DNA of 64,000 nucleotides from Deltaproteobacteria bacterium (GTDB lineage Bacteria; Myxococcota_A; Polyangia; GCA-2747355; JADLHG01). The stretch lies in assembly GCA_020848905.1 (NCBI GenBank), contig JADLHG010000042.1:186001-250000 (forward strand). Direction: 5' to 3'. How positions within the stretch are numbered: position 1 is the first letter of the stretch; each line of letters begins with the position of its first letter. Shown piece after piece: positions 47,734-55,588 of this stretch. The notes beneath the pieces were generated by a model. It did no database searches. It saw only the letters and a program-made list of their open reading frames with translations, and was not told the DNA's origin. The translations under genes and the position numbers were made by a program.

Positions 47734-48732
47734 GTGGCAAACATCCTGGCCTACATCGAGCTCTCGGGAGACCAGCCCACTGCCTCCTCCCTGCACCTCC
47801 TGCGGGAGGGTCGGCGCCTCGCCAGCCAGCTGGGTGCCACGCTCTACGCCTTCCTCCCCTGCGCGAGCCCGCCGAGCTACGGCGACGACGACATCATCGC
47901 CCTCCTCTCCAGGTACGGCGCCGACAAGGTCATTCTGAGCGCTCACGCGCCGCTCGGACTGCCTCCCCTGCACGCGGCGCACGGAGCGACCCTCCTCGAG
48001 GCCTGCCAGCGATTTCCCGCGCACCTCGTGCTGCTGCCCGCCGGACGCACCGGGCTCGAGCTGGGGCCACGGCTCGCCGTCGAGCTGAGCGCTCGGCTCG
48101 GCATGCACGCCCGCATCAGCCGAGAGCGCGGAGGCGTCTTCTACGTGCAGCAGGCCTACCGGGGCACGCACGCGGTACGCGATCGCCTCGACGACACGGC
48201 GCAGCCGGCGGTGCTGACTCTCGCCGCCCCCGACGAGGAGCCCGCCCCGGTGGCGAACGCCTCGGAAGAGGCGGAGGTGCTGGTTCTCCCTGCTCCCGGG
48301 ACAGCTGTCGCGGCGATCCGTTACGAGGGTCGGGGACCCCTGCCGGGGAATAGCCCCGCCACCGTCCCCATCGTGGTCGGCGGAGGTGCGGGGCTCCTCG
48401 ACCGCGAGGACTTCTCGCGCCTCGAACAGCTCGCTCGCCTGCTCGGAGGGCTGCCCGTCGCCAGCGCGACGGCCTGCGCGCGAGGCCTCTGCCCAGCCGA
48501 GTGGCAGGTGGGCCTCGACGCGACGCCGGTCGACGCGCCGCTCTACCTCGCCTTCGGCGTCTCAGGGTCCGATCGGCACCTGGCGGCCATCGGGGCGCAC
48601 ACCACGACCATCGCGGTAAATCACGACCCCTCGGCCGCCATCTTCCGCGTCGCCCGCTACGGCCTCGTCGCCGACGCGGGGGAAACCCTTCGCGCCCTCC
48701 TCGCCGCGATCTCGCCGACGGAGGCCCGCTAG
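47734..48732 (+). CDS. electron transfer flavoprotein alpha-like subunit
   Basis: A 332-aa protein (GTG start). The N-terminal half has the ETF Rossmann-like fold (ILAYIELSGDQPTASSLHLLREGRRLASQLG) and the C-terminal 130 residues follow the ETF-alpha FAD domain (PIVVGGGAGL, LYLAFGVSGSDRHLAAI, TIAVNHDPSAAIFRVARYGLVAD). Several FAD-contact motifs differ from the usual sequence: R-A-V-V-D is A-C-A-R-G-L, Q-V-G-x-T-G is Q-V-G-L-D-A, and S-G-x-x-Q-H is S-G-S-D-R-H. FAD binding may be altered. It overlaps the beta-like gene by 1 nt (TAGTG). Confidence 0.8.
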   Translation: MANILAYIELSGDQPTASSLHLLREGRRLASQLGATLYAFLPCASPPSYGDDDIIALLSRYGADKVILSAHAPLGLPPLHAAHGATLLEACQRFPAHLVLLPAGRTGLELGPRLAVELSARLGMHARISRERGGVFYVQQAYRGTHAVRDRLDDTAQPAVLTLAAPDEEPAPVANASEEAEVLVLPAPGTAVAAIRYEGRGPLPGNSPATVPIVVGGGAGLLDREDFSRLEQLARLLGGLPVASATACARGLCPAEWQVGLDATPVDAPLYLAFGVSGSDRHLAAIGAHTTTIAVNHDPSAAIFRVARYGLVADAGETLRALLAAISPTEAR

Positions 48733-49424
48733 TGCGAACCGTGGTCCTCGTTCACGCCCCGCGGCGCGGCCCCGGCCGGTCGGAGCTCCTCGAGGGCCTT
48801 GCCCCCTGCGAGTCGGCCGCCCTGCGAACGGCGCTCGGCCTCGCGCGAGAAGGCACCACCGTCACGGCCATAACCGTGGGCCTGCCCCGGGAAGACGACG
48901 TCCTCCGGGCCGCGGTGGCGTTGGGGGCCGACCGCGCCATTCGCGTCTGGGATCCGAACGTCGATCTCGACAACCCGAGTTCGGTAGGCGCGCTGCTCGC
49001 TGCAGCCTTGCGGGAGGTCGGCTTCGACCTCGTGCTGGCGGGCGAACGGTCGAGCGGCTGGGGCTCCTCCGCCGTGGGCCCGGCCGTAGCGCACTACCTC
49101 GACGTGCCGCACCTGACCGGCGCCCTCGCGATCCACGGCGACGAACAGCTCTTGCTCGTCGAACAGAGGCGCTCGGCCGAGAGCCTCACGCTGGCCGCCC
49201 GGCCTCCGGTCGTCATCACCGTTCTCGACGGCCCTAGGCGGCACCGGGGCCCGGTGGGCTTTCCCGCGGCCATCGAGGTGCTCCGCCCCGAGGACGGTAG
49301 CCATCGCGACGCGGTGCCCCCCCTGCTGCGAGGCACCCCGACGCCTAGCACCTCGCCGCAGGCGGAGCTGCTCCCCGACTTCTCCGCGCTGCTCGCGCGC
49401 CTGCAACAAGTGCGCAACCGGTAA
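48732..49424 (+). CDS. electron transfer flavoprotein beta-like subunit
   Basis: A 230-aa protein starting at GTG 48732, overlapping the preceding stop. The ETF-beta pattern is visible: ESAALRTALGLAREGTTVTAITVGLP, VLRAAVALGADRAIRVWD, DLVLAGERSSGWGSSAVGPAVAHYLDVP. The order alpha then beta is the reverse of the common fixB/fixA-type order. The acceptor and donor are unknown; no dehydrogenase is adjacent. It ends 10 nt before the convergent cca gene. Confidence 0.8.
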   Translation: MRTVVLVHAPRRGPGRSELLEGLAPCESAALRTALGLAREGTTVTAITVGLPREDDVLRAAVALGADRAIRVWDPNVDLDNPSSVGALLAAALREVGFDLVLAGERSSGWGSSAVGPAVAHYLDVPHLTGALAIHGDEQLLLVEQRRSAESLTLAARPPVVITVLDGPRRHRGPVGFPAAIEVLRPEDGSHRDAVPPLLRGTPTPSTSPQAELLPDFSALLARLQQVRNR

Positions 49425-49434
49425 GCGCGGACGC

Positions 49435-50763
49435 TTAGCGCTCGGTCGCCACGAGCTGACGGGCTAGCGCGAGGAGGGTGGCCGCCTCGTTCAGCTGAGG
49501 GTCGTCGAGTACGCGGAGAAGAAGCTCCTCGAGAAGACGCCCGAGGGCCGGTCCCGGCGCGAGCCCCAGCTCTCGCATCAGCACTTCGCCGGTCACTGCC
49601 AGGTCCTTCGCCGCAAGCACCGGCCCCTCGCTGAGCAGCGCAAAGGTCCGGCGCTCCAGCTCCGCGAGCGCCTCTAGGCTCGCCTCCGAGCCGGAACGGG
49701 CGGCGAGGTCGGCCCGTCGAAGCGCGAAGAGTCGCCCAAGCTCGGAGCCGCCAACCCGGCGCATCCAGTGCCGGAGGGGCGCGTCTCCCGGTCCAGCGAC
49801 CGCGATACAGTGGTGCCGAACCAGGTAAGCCGTGGTCTCCGCGTCCCGCCGCGACAGCCTGAGCCGGCGCCCGACCTCGAGGCTCGAGCGCGCCCCCACC
49901 TCGGCGTAGCCGGGCTCGTCCTCCGTCTCGTGGCGACCCACGTCGTGCAGGAGCGCCCCGAGCCGCAGCAGCGCATCCGGCTCCAGCGCGTCGCACACGG
50001 CGAGGCTGTGCTCGAGGAGGCTCCCCGCCCCCTGCGCCCCGGCGGAACGCTGCGCGAGACGCGCGACCTCGGGGAGGACCGCCTCCAGCAACCCCGCGCC
50101 CTCCATCAGCCGCAGGCCGACCGACGGCACGCGCGCCGCGAGGAGCTTGAGCAACTCCTCCCGGGTACGCTCCGCCGACACGCGCCGGAAGGTGCCCAGC
50201 GCCGAGGGCATGGCCCGCAGCGTCTCTTCCGCGATCCGGAACTCCAGCACGGCCGCGAGTCGCACCGCGCGCATGAGTCGCAGCCCGTCCTCGCCGAAAC
50301 GCTGCGCCGGGTCACCGACCGCCCGGATCACACGACGGTGCAGGTCCTCCCGCCCACCGAGCGGGTCCTCCAGCACGCCGGCGATCGGGTCGAGCGCGAT
50401 CGCGTTGATCGTGAAGTCCCGTCGCTGCAGATCCTCCTCGAGGGTGTGCACGAACTCCACCTGCGAGGGCCGCCGCCCGTCGGCGTAATCTCCATCACCG
50501 CGGTAGGTCGTCACCTCCACGACCCAGTCGCCCTGGTGCACCGTCACCGTACCGTGCTTGATCCCCGTCGGAACGGTACGGCGGAAGAGGCGCTGGACGT
50601 CGGGGGGGCGCGCCGAGGTGGCCACGTCCCAGTCCACGACCGGACGCCCGAGCAACATGTCGCGAACGCTGCCCCCCACGAGGTGCGCCTCGAAGCGCGC
50701 CCGTCGCAGCACGCGACAGACCTCCACGACCCCGTCAGGGATGGCCGCGTAGTCGAGCGACAC
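49435..50763 (-). CDS. cca: CCA tRNA nucleotidyltransferase family protein
   Basis: A 442-aa protein (GTG start). The head domain has LVGGSVRDMLLG, the metal pair D-W-D (VVDWDVATSA) and RRDFTINAIA; the neck contains RFGEDGLRLMRAVRLAA. A following HD-like domain (LLHDVGR, VRHHC) is usual in many bacterial CCA enzymes. Poly(A) polymerase (PcnB) belongs to the same class II family and cannot be excluded by eye, but the HD-like domain favours CCA addition and repair. It follows the ATPase-TPR gene after 3 nt, so the two are cotranscribed. Confidence 0.9.
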   Translation of the reverse strand: MSLDYAAIPDGVVEVCRVLRRARFEAHLVGGSVRDMLLGRPVVDWDVATSARPPDVQRLFRRTVPTGIKHGTVTVHQGDWVVEVTTYRGDGDYADGRRPSQVEFVHTLEEDLQRRDFTINAIALDPIAGVLEDPLGGREDLHRRVIRAVGDPAQRFGEDGLRLMRAVRLAAVLEFRIAEETLRAMPSALGTFRRVSAERTREELLKLLAARVPSVGLRLMEGAGLLEAVLPEVARLAQRSAGAQGAGSLLEHSLAVCDALEPDALLRLGALLHDVGRHETEDEPGYAEVGARSSLEVGRRLRLSRRDAETTAYLVRHHCIAVAGPGDAPLRHWMRRVGGSELGRLFALRRADLAARSGSEASLEALAELERRTFALLSEGPVLAAKDLAVTGEVLMRELGLAPGPALGRLLEELLLRVLDDPQLNEAATLLALARQLVATER

Positions 50764-50766
50764 GGG

Positions 50767-53349
50767 TCAGCTCCTGAGCCCGTCCCTGCCCTGCAGGCGG
50801 CCGAAGATCTCGTCCGCGCGCGACCGGTACTGGTCGGCCTCCTTCCAGTTCCCACACCGATCGTGGAAGTCGGCCAGGCCGGCGAAGGTCCGTCCCAGCT
50901 CCGCGAGGTGCCCGAGCTCGGTGAAGAGGACCACCGCCCGATCGAAGAGCCCCGCCGCCGCCGACCGCGCATTGGCGTCCGCCCCCCGACCCGCAGCTAC
51001 CTCGGCCAGCGTGCGCAGAGCGGCGCCCATCTGCGGGCGGAGCCCCTGCTCCTCGGAGAGGGCCAGCGCGCGCGAAGCCTCCTCTTCCGCCCCGACGAGG
51101 TCCCCGAGCGCCAGTCGAACCTCGGCCCAGGTGCGGCCGCAGTCCGCCTTGAGCCGCCCGTCTCCGAGCAGCCCGGCGAGCGCCGAGGCCTGGGTCAGGT
51201 GCTCTTGCGCCTCGTCGAGCTTGCCGAGCGCCAGCATCGCCTCGCCCAGCAGCAAGAGCAGGTCCGCCTCTCCCGCACGGTCGGCGATCGCCCTGGCCTG
51301 CTCGAGGGCCTCGCGCCAGAGCTCGACGGCCCGAGTGTAGTCGCTCTGCGCGCGGTGTGTGGTTCCCAGGTTGGTGAGCGAGTCCACCACGCCCAGGCGG
51401 TCCCCTACCGCGCGCCGCACCTCGAGGGCCTCGGTGAGACACGCCATCGCGTCGGCGAACGCTCCCGAGTCCCGGTGCACGCGTCCGATACAGTGCAGCG
51501 AGACGGCGATGGCCCGCGGATCGCCGAACTGCCGCTTCAGCGCGAGCGCCTCGCGGTGTTGCTCGAGCGCGGCGCCGTACTCCCCCTTGACCCACGCGAG
51601 CTGCCCGAGGTCGTCGAGCACCGCGGCCACCCCGCGCTGATCCCCTGCCAGTCGAAAGAGTCGCAGCGCGAGCTGCAGGTGCTGGGACGCCTCCGCGTAT
51701 TGCCCGAGCGTGCGGTGGACGCGCCCGATGCGCCGGTGCGCCGCCCCGCCCTTGGCCTTCTGGTCGAGCAGCCAGCTCATGCGCCACATCTGCTGGAAGT
51801 GCTCGAGCGCCTCGGGGTGGCGGCCCACGAGCGTGCAGACGTCGCCCAGGTTGTGGAGCGCCTCGATGCGAGCGAGGACCTCGTCCGGATCCAGGAGCGC
51901 GAGCCCCCGCTCGTAGAACCGGATCGCCTGCTCTCCCGCGTAGCGAGAGCGCGCCTTGTCGCCCGCGTGCACGTAGCAGTACGCGGCCCGGCGGCGATTC
52001 CCGCCCTTCTCGTAGTGGTCGGCCAGATACTCGAGCTGCGCCTCGCTCCGGTCGGGAAGTCGCGTCTCCAGCCACTGCGCGGCAAAGAGGTGGTAGTGGC
52101 GCCGCGCCTCCGGGGTCACCATGCGGCCGATCAGCTCGCGCTCCATGTTGTGCTTGAACGCGTACTCCACCTCGCCCGGGATCGACGAATCGGGAAGCTT
52201 GAGGAGGTAGTCCCGCTCGACCAGCCCGTCGAGGATCTCGGTGATCGTCTGCTGCAGCACGTCCGCGACCCAGAGGTCCCCGCGGCCCGAGAGCGCGTGC
52301 TCCGAACGCGCGAAGCAGAGGAGCGCTCCGAGCCAGAAGACCCCCCCGAGGGTCGTGGCCTTCTCCAGCACGTCGCGTTCCGCCGCCTGCAACACGGCGA
52401 TGCGCGCGTGGACCGCCTCCTCGACCGACATCGGGAGCTCGACCTCTTCTAGCCGCTCGAGGTCCACCGTCGGCTGCTCCCCCTCGACGCGCAGGATCCC
52501 GTCGGCGAGGAGCGTCCGCACCAGCTCCTCGACGAAGGCCGGGTTGCCGCCCGTCAGCTCGATCGCCGCCTGCGAGAGCTCCTCGGGAAGCTGCCCCACC
52601 TCCGGGAGTAAGGACCGCAGCAGCTGCACCGTCTCCTCGTCACTCAGCGACGAGAGGTCGAGGCGCGTGTGGTCGCCCTCGAGGCGCAGGAAGTCGGGGT
52701 GCCGCACGAAGAGCTCGGGACGGCAGCAGGCCACGAGTACCACCGGCGCCCCCCCGAGCGTCTCGGCCAGGGCGCGCACGTCCCCGAGCGACCCCTCGTC
52801 CGCCAGGTGGAGCTCGTCGAACATCACGACGAGAGGCGAGCGGTGCGCGTCCAGCTCGAGGAACCGGCGCAGCATGGTGCGGCCGATGGCCTCGTAGTGC
52901 ACGGGGGCGTCCTCCATGGCGCGCAAGAAAGGTGTCTCTCGCACCGTGACGCCGAGAGGCCCCCCGAGGAAGTGCAGGAACTCCGCGAGTCGCCGGTCCT
53001 CGAGCACCTCCTCGAGCTGCGCGCGCACGGTTTGTTCCACGTCCGTCGCCCCGTGGACGCCGAAGCGCTGCGCCAGCAGGCGGGTCACCAGCGCATGCGG
53101 CGCGTCCCCGTCGTGCGACACCACGCTGAGGCAGCGCACCGGGATGGCGCCATCGGCCAGCCGGGTGGCCCATTCGGACAGAAGCCGCGTCTTGCCGACA
53201 CCCTGCGTGCCCACGAGGACGACCGACTGGGGCGTCTGGTACTGCACCGCGCGCTCCAGCAGCAGGTCGAGCTCGCGGAGCTCTCGTTCCCGCCCGGTCA
53301 GGGGGGCGTGGTCGAACGTGCCGGTCCGCAAGGGCGCGACTTGGTGCAT
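50767..53349 (-). CDS. STAND-type ATPase with TPR array (second paralog)
   Basis: An 860-aa cytosolic protein. Walker A GTQGVGKTR lies near residue 48 and Walker B PLVVMFDELHLAD near 175, followed by a winged-helix-like region, then TPR units from about 440 to 850 (ALHNLGDVCTLVGRHPEALEHF, AVLDDLGQLAWVKGEYGAAL). It is a clear paralog of the 900-aa protein at 3253-5955 (same domain order, same GVFWL / GEVFWL landmark between ATPase and TPR). No output domain is present. Coupled to cca by a 3-nt gap, a curious pairing with a tRNA-maturation enzyme. Confidence 0.82.
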   Translation of the reverse strand: MHQVAPLRTGTFDHAPLTGRERELRELDLLLERAVQYQTPQSVVLVGTQGVGKTRLLSEWATRLADGAIPVRCLSVVSHDGDAPHALVTRLLAQRFGVHGATDVEQTVRAQLEEVLEDRRLAEFLHFLGGPLGVTVRETPFLRAMEDAPVHYEAIGRTMLRRFLELDAHRSPLVVMFDELHLADEGSLGDVRALAETLGGAPVVLVACCRPELFVRHPDFLRLEGDHTRLDLSSLSDEETVQLLRSLLPEVGQLPEELSQAAIELTGGNPAFVEELVRTLLADGILRVEGEQPTVDLERLEEVELPMSVEEAVHARIAVLQAAERDVLEKATTLGGVFWLGALLCFARSEHALSGRGDLWVADVLQQTITEILDGLVERDYLLKLPDSSIPGEVEYAFKHNMERELIGRMVTPEARRHYHLFAAQWLETRLPDRSEAQLEYLADHYEKGGNRRRAAYCYVHAGDKARSRYAGEQAIRFYERGLALLDPDEVLARIEALHNLGDVCTLVGRHPEALEHFQQMWRMSWLLDQKAKGGAAHRRIGRVHRTLGQYAEASQHLQLALRLFRLAGDQRGVAAVLDDLGQLAWVKGEYGAALEQHREALALKRQFGDPRAIAVSLHCIGRVHRDSGAFADAMACLTEALEVRRAVGDRLGVVDSLTNLGTTHRAQSDYTRAVELWREALEQARAIADRAGEADLLLLLGEAMLALGKLDEAQEHLTQASALAGLLGDGRLKADCGRTWAEVRLALGDLVGAEEEASRALALSEEQGLRPQMGAALRTLAEVAAGRGADANARSAAAGLFDRAVVLFTELGHLAELGRTFAGLADFHDRCGNWKEADQYRSRADEIFGRLQGRDGLRS

Positions 53350-53410
53350 GGGCTCGTGGAATCGGTTAGAAGACGAGAACTACGGCAGGGAGAGTAGCGC
53401 GCGGGCGAAC

Positions 53411-53437
53411 GGAAGGCTAGCGGGGGAAGGCTAGCGG
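53411..53437 (+). repeat. 13-nt tandem duplication at a stop codon
   Basis: GGAAGGCTAGCGG occurs at 53411-53423 and 53425-53437, one base apart. The second copy contains the TAG stop of the gene at 53431, so a recent slippage duplication at the 3' end is likely. Confidence 0.7.
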
Positions 53438-54450
53438 CGGCGACGGCGACGCGACACGAGGAGCCCCACGAGAGCGAGGCCTACGAGGATGGCGTACGGC
53501 GCGTCGGAGGTCTCCACGTACGAGACGCGGCAGCATCCGCCGCTGCCTCCCGTGGTGCCACCGTCCCCGCCCACGCTCCCGTCCACTCCGATCGGGAGGC
53601 CGCTGTCCCCCGTGCCGCCACCGCTGTCGCGGACCGTCCCGCCGTCACCCACGGGGGGCACGTTCCCGTCTCCTCCAACCCCGCCGTCTTTCTTGACCGG
53701 CACGCCGCTGTCCCCGATGGCCGGACCGTTCGGGTCGCACGCCTTGGGCTGGGCCGGCTGCGTGCAACCGGCCTGCGCCTTGTCGAAATAGATGTACGTG
53801 GCCCCGTCCGTCTGCTCCTGCGTCAGGGTGCGCTGCTCCACGCCCACCTGGATGTTCACCTGGCCCGTCTTCTGATCGGCGCCGACGAAGTATCCGACAG
53901 CTCCCGGGATCATCTGAATCATGGCCGAGCGAATGTCGATCTGGTTCTTCTTGCCGTCGGGGCTACCGATGACCCACTCGTACGCGCTGGTCGGGCTGGC
54001 GTTGAGACCGATCTGGGCCTCCTCGATCTCCCCCGACGCCACGTCCTTCCACTTCATGTTGTACTGGTAGATGCTGCTCCCGCCGGGCCAGGTGCTCGGG
54101 CTCTCCGCGTTCGTCCCGAAGTACACCACGATGGCCCCTTTGACCTGCGTGATCAGCGTGGTCTGGACCCCTTCGAGCTTGAACTTGAGGTTCGTGCACT
54201 TCAGCTCGTAGGCCTTGAAGGCCGCCATCACCTCGTCGGTGACCTTGGCGCGGTCGGCGGGCATCTTGCCGCCCGTCTTGGGGTAGTAGATCCAGACCTT
54301 GATCGGTTGCGCCGTCGGCCAGTGCGTCGCCACGCCCTTCCCCGGGTTCTTCTCGTCCGAGGTCCAGTAGCACATCGCGCCCCAGGCGGCCCGCCCTCCG
54401 AGGAGGGTCGCGAGCACCGCCGCCGTCAAGACTCCTAGTCTCTTATGCAT
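53431..54450 (-). CDS. degenerate matrixin-like protein with MYXO-CTERM tail
   Basis: A 339-aa secreted protein: signal peptide (MHKRLGVLTAAVLATLLGGRAAWG), then a matrixin-like domain (PIKVWIYYPKTGGK ... VMAAFKAYELKCTNLKF) that ends with LTQEQTDGATYIYF. At the position of the zinc-binding HExxHxxGxxH the sequence is Q179-M-I-P-G183, so neither His nor the catalytic Glu is present, and no HExxH occurs anywhere. A Gly/Asp-rich spacer (about 235-300) leads to the MYXO-CTERM-like sorting tail: C-C, a membrane helix and six Arg at the end. ATG 54450 has AGGAGA 7 nt upstream. Third gene of the unit that starts with the PPGGG lipoprotein. Confidence 0.85.
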   Translation of the reverse strand: MHKRLGVLTAAVLATLLGGRAAWGAMCYWTSDEKNPGKGVATHWPTAQPIKVWIYYPKTGGKMPADRAKVTDEVMAAFKAYELKCTNLKFKLEGVQTTLITQVKGAIVVYFGTNAESPSTWPGGSSIYQYNMKWKDVASGEIEEAQIGLNASPTSAYEWVIGSPDGKKNQIDIRSAMIQMIPGAVGYFVGADQKTGQVNIQVGVEQRTLTQEQTDGATYIYFDKAQAGCTQPAQPKACDPNGPAIGDSGVPVKKDGGVGGDGNVPPVGDGGTVRDSGGGTGDSGLPIGVDGSVGGDGGTTGGSGGCCRVSYVETSDAPYAILVGLALVGLLVSRRRRRR

Positions 54451-54491
54451 TACGTATCTCCTGCCTATGAGTGGATAGAGGGTAGCACTCG

Positions 54492-54512
54492 GGAATTGCG
54501 GCTCGCAATTCC
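54492..54512 (-). terminator. hairpin after the upstream matrixin-like gene
   Basis: GGAATTGCG-gct-CGCAATTCC, nine perfect pairs with a 3-nt loop, 12 nt past the stop of the gene ending at 54525 and 41 nt before the next ATG. There is no T-run, so an attenuating or processing element is more likely than a full terminator. Confidence 0.45.
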
Positions 54513-54524
54513 GCGCACGGACCA

Positions 54525-55523
54525 TTACCGGCGTCGCCGCCGCCCCCGCGAAAGGAGCAGCCCCGCAACCCCCAGCAGCAGGCCCGCGCCGAGCGGCCAC
54601 GCACCCGCGCGGTCACCCACCTCGCAGCCACATCCCCCGCCGCCGTCGCCCGCACCGCCGGTCCCCCCGCCGTCACCGAGGGGGATGACCGTCCCGTCGG
54701 TCGCCGCCGGCGGAGCACCGTCGTAGGGCCCTCCGCCGCCCGCCTCGGTCCTGGGTCCGACCCCACCGTCCCGGCCCCCGCCGCCCCCGTCGCGCACGCC
54801 GGTCCCGCCACCGTCCGTCTTCGGCGCGACTCCGCCGTCCCCCGGAGGCGGTGGGGTCCCCCCCGGGCAGTTCCCCGCCGGTGCCGGAGGCGCGGCGCAC
54901 CCCGCATCCTTGTAGAGATAGAGTACGGCGTTGATGTCGTCCTGACTCAGCTTGCGCTTCGAGGTGTCGCCGAACTTGAGCCCCGGGAACATCACGGACC
55001 CGGGCGTCGTGGACTCGCCGAAGCCCAGGACCTGTCCGATGAGCGCGGTGACCTCGTTTTGCACGTCCAGTGCCGTGGCGCTTCCGTCCGTGGCCCACTT
55101 GTACTGGCTGTTGAAGCCGTTGAGCGCAATCGACCCCCGCACCAGCCCGCCGAAGTTGTCGTGTCCGAGAAACGTGAACGCCGCGTACTTGGGGTCGGTC
55201 GGATAGCCCGTCGCGGAGGGGTACCAGAAGACGTAGATGGCGTACTCGTTGTGTTCGAAGGGCGTAGAGCCCTGGGGGAAGGTCCCCGATTTGGAGAACT
55301 TCAAGGCCGAGCAGGGCACCGAGCCCCAGGTCTGGAAGGCCGCGTCGATGGCGGCCAGGATCTTGGGGTCGGTCACAGCGTCGGAGATCTTGTAGGGCAC
55401 GACCTTCTTCCAGGCCGCCTGCTTCGTGTAGCCCTGGAAGCTTCGAATGCAGTACGCGTTCGCCGACGGAAGGCGGGCAACTGCGATGAGCGAGCAGACA
55501 ACCAGCGCGCCCCATGGCCGCAT
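54525..55523 (-). CDS. degenerate matrixin-like protein with MYXO-CTERM tail
   Basis: A 332-aa secreted protein. After the signal peptide (MRPWGALVVCSLIAVARLPSANA) comes a matrixin fold: VVPYKISDAVTDPKILAAIDAAF, a central motif at 157-171, the Met-turn GSVMFP and LSQDDINAVLYLY. The central motif reads A160-L-I-G-Q164-V-L-G-F-G-E170-S where matrixins have H-E-x-G-H-x-L-G-L-x-H-S; all three zinc His and the catalytic Glu are replaced while the surrounding turns are kept. A Gly/Asp/Pro spacer precedes the tail GCGC, a helix and five Arg. ATG 55523 has AGGGAGGA upstream. Sister of the next gene, and probably a binding or structural protein. Confidence 0.87.
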   Translation of the reverse strand: MRPWGALVVCSLIAVARLPSANAYCIRSFQGYTKQAAWKKVVPYKISDAVTDPKILAAIDAAFQTWGSVPCSALKFSKSGTFPQGSTPFEHNEYAIYVFWYPSATGYPTDPKYAAFTFLGHDNFGGLVRGSIALNGFNSQYKWATDGSATALDVQNEVTALIGQVLGFGESTTPGSVMFPGLKFGDTSKRKLSQDDINAVLYLYKDAGCAAPPAPAGNCPGGTPPPPGDGGVAPKTDGGGTGVRDGGGGGRDGGVGPRTEAGGGGPYDGAPPAATDGTVIPLGDGGGTGGAGDGGGGCGCEVGDRAGAWPLGAGLLLGVAGLLLSRGRRRRR

Positions 55524-55546
55524 GCTGATCCTCCCTGGGGTGGAGA

Positions 55547-55578
55547 AGCGGTCGGCCCCGCAGAGGAGGCCGACCGCT
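55547..55578 (-). terminator. strong intercistronic hairpin
   Basis: AGCGGTCGGCC and GGCCGACCGCT form 11 perfect GC-rich pairs with a 10-nt loop, 10 nt past the stop of the PPGGG lipoprotein gene and 23 nt before the next ATG. No T-run follows (TCTCC), so it may only partly stop polymerase or may stabilise the upstream mRNA. Confidence 0.5.
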
Positions 55579-55588
55579 CGTGGGTTAC

